A stretch of DNA of 6,907 nt from an uncultured Verrucomicrobiota bacterium (GTDB lineage Bacteria; Verrucomicrobiota; Verrucomicrobiia; Limisphaerales; UBA9464): the NCBI GenBank assembly GCA_903925515.1, contig CAIYFP010000188.1, forward strand, positions 1-6,907, written 5' to 3'. Positions 6,216 through 6,907 of the stretch are shown here, piece after piece. The notes beneath the pieces are model-generated. The model did not search any database. It saw only the letters and a list, made by a program, of their open reading frames with translations, and had not been told where the DNA came from. The position numbers and the translations under genes were made by a program. Each line of letters starts with the position of its first letter. Position 1 is the stretch's first letter.

Positions 6216-6330
6216 CCCCCGGGGCTGGCATCCCTGCCGGGATGCGGGGGGTCACGTTCGCGCGGGTCCCCGGTGGTGTCGTCGCTTCGCTTCTCGACCA
6301 CCGGCTACAAGCTGGGAAGCCTCCGGCTTC
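6216..6330. repeat. Three-hairpin intergenic repeat-like element
   Basis: Three perfect inverted repeats follow each other. The first is GCATCCC-TGCC-GGGATGC at 6228-6245, flanked by CCCCC (6216-6220) and GGGGG (6246-6250) that can extend it. The second is CCGGTGGT (6270-6277) with ACCACCGG (6297-6304). The third is GAAGCC-TCC-GGCTTC (6316-6330). On the two strands the middle part translates to VVSSLRFSTTGYKL and VEKRSDDTTGD. From memory, not checked, such peptides recur as spurious hypothetical proteins in Verrucomicrobiota and related environmental genomes, which would mark a dispersed non-coding repeat. No transposase or terminal target duplication is visible. Confidence 0.5.
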
Positions 6331-6537
6331 ATGGCAGATGGACGCCGAGGCCACCTGGGATGTGGCCACCCGCGCCCATGCCGCGGTCGCCCATCCGCCA
6401 CGATGCCGTGCTGGCACGCAGCCTGCCGCCACTCACCTGCTTGTGGATCGAGAGCTTCCGTCGTCCTTGCGCGTGGATTGGGTGGGAGCCCAAGGCATGG
6501 CCCGTTCCGTCGGCCAGGTGCCCTCACGCGGCCGCCG
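6331..6537. other. No recognisable gene or element
   Basis: GC-rich sequence open in several frames at once, as expected by chance at this composition. None of the translations shows a domain, a signal peptide or a plausible start with a Shine-Dalgarno. Confidence 0.4.
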
Positions 6538-6652
6538 GGAGGGAAGCGATTGCGAAGCCGATGCTTCGGCAAGCCGAGGAGTGAGCGAGGCGGGAGGCCG
6601 TGGCGAAAGAAGGACGAGGGGTTTCCTGGGGCAGATCGCGCAAGCACGACCG
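6538..6652 (+). repeat. Dispersed repeat, copy B (partner at 4714-4836)
   Basis: It shares the 25-base block 6538-6562 (23 of 25 identical to 4714-4738) and the 13-base block 6640-6652 (identical to 4824-4836), in the same orientation and at similar spacing. Between the blocks both copies carry a GCGAGG or CGCGAGG step and a GCGGAAGAGGAC / GCGAAAGAAGGAC segment. The outer ends are not defined; similarity to copy A fades past 6652. Confidence 0.6.
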
Positions 6653-6907
6653 ATCCAACCGAATCATCCTCGCCGAGGGAACTTCAGCCGGACTGACGAC
6701 ATCCCGAGGACAAGACATCCCAGCCGACCCATGACCGTCCGCGTCCAAGGCCCGCGGCAGGGCGAAAGGATCGGCCCGGCCCGGCCGAGGGCACGGCGTG
6801 GATTGGAGAGGATGCCGCGGCCTTGCTAGTGTCGTGTCTCCCAAATGGCTGGTGTTTCGCCGCGAGGGATTTTCGTGTCCAACGAGGCGCGAGGGACGAG
6901 CAGACCC
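6653..6907. other. No gene seen; short direct repeat at the right edge
   Basis: No supported coding frame. A possible sigma70-like pair, TTGGAG (6803-6808) and TAGTGT (6827-6832) with an 18-nt spacer, is too poor at the -10 to call. At the edge, GCGAGGGA occurs at 6862-6869 and again at 6889-6896 in a stretch that differs in texture from the rest. It may be the start of another intergenic repeat cut by the window. Confidence 0.3.

Noticed and set aside
5870..6829. A 319-codon open frame on the + strand
   Set aside because: It starts at a TTG without a Shine-Dalgarno, runs through the 21-bp array, the three-hairpin element and repeat copy B, and shows no domain or consistent codon use. High GC makes such frames common.
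6803..6832. TTGGAG and TAGTGT as a promoter for a gene beyond the window
   Set aside because: The -10 is a poor match and no coding start is visible within the remaining 75 bases.

Overview
The window reads as a piece of a GC-rich (roughly 70% in the genes) bacterial genome, most likely Verrucomicrobiota of the Limisphaerales/Pedosphaera type. I base this on two things: a DUF4340 protein translationally coupled to a very long AsmA-like protein, and the habit in both proteins of Thr-Asn turns at strand starts (GTN-W, YTNRVW, FTNRVL, LTNGVI). The assignment rests on recall of family style, not on a marker gene.

Layout. Positions 1-1487 (+) hold the 3' part of a DUF4340-domain gene whose start lies upstream of the window. 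Positions 1484-4696 (+) hold a complete 1070-residue AsmA-like envelope protein; its ATG overlaps the preceding stop (ATGA), so the two form an operon. From 4697 to the right edge (2.2 kb) I find no intact gene. That stretch contains a dispersed-repeat copy (4714-4836), a lower-GC segment (about 4960-5185) that folds on the + strand into consecutive stems including a sterically sensible H-type pseudoknot and ends in a strong intrinsic terminator (5186-5233), a probable frameshifted slyX-like remnant on the - strand (5399-5648), an exact-register array of eight degenerate 21-bp repeats (5792-5959), a three-hairpin element (6216-6330), and a second copy of the first dispersed repeat (6538-6652).

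How it fits together. The two coding genes look like an envelope operon: an anchored or periplasmic DUF4340 protein, of the kind often found next to Gld-type ABC transporter genes, followed by an AsmA-family protein of the class that includes TamB/YhdP-type lipid-bridging proteins. The intrinsic terminator lies about 490 nt past the operon's last stop codon. It either ends a long 3' UTR or, as I find more interesting, terminates a separate structured RNA. The rest of the intergenic region looks like decayed coding DNA and repeat sequence. The long open frames there are a by-product of high GC.
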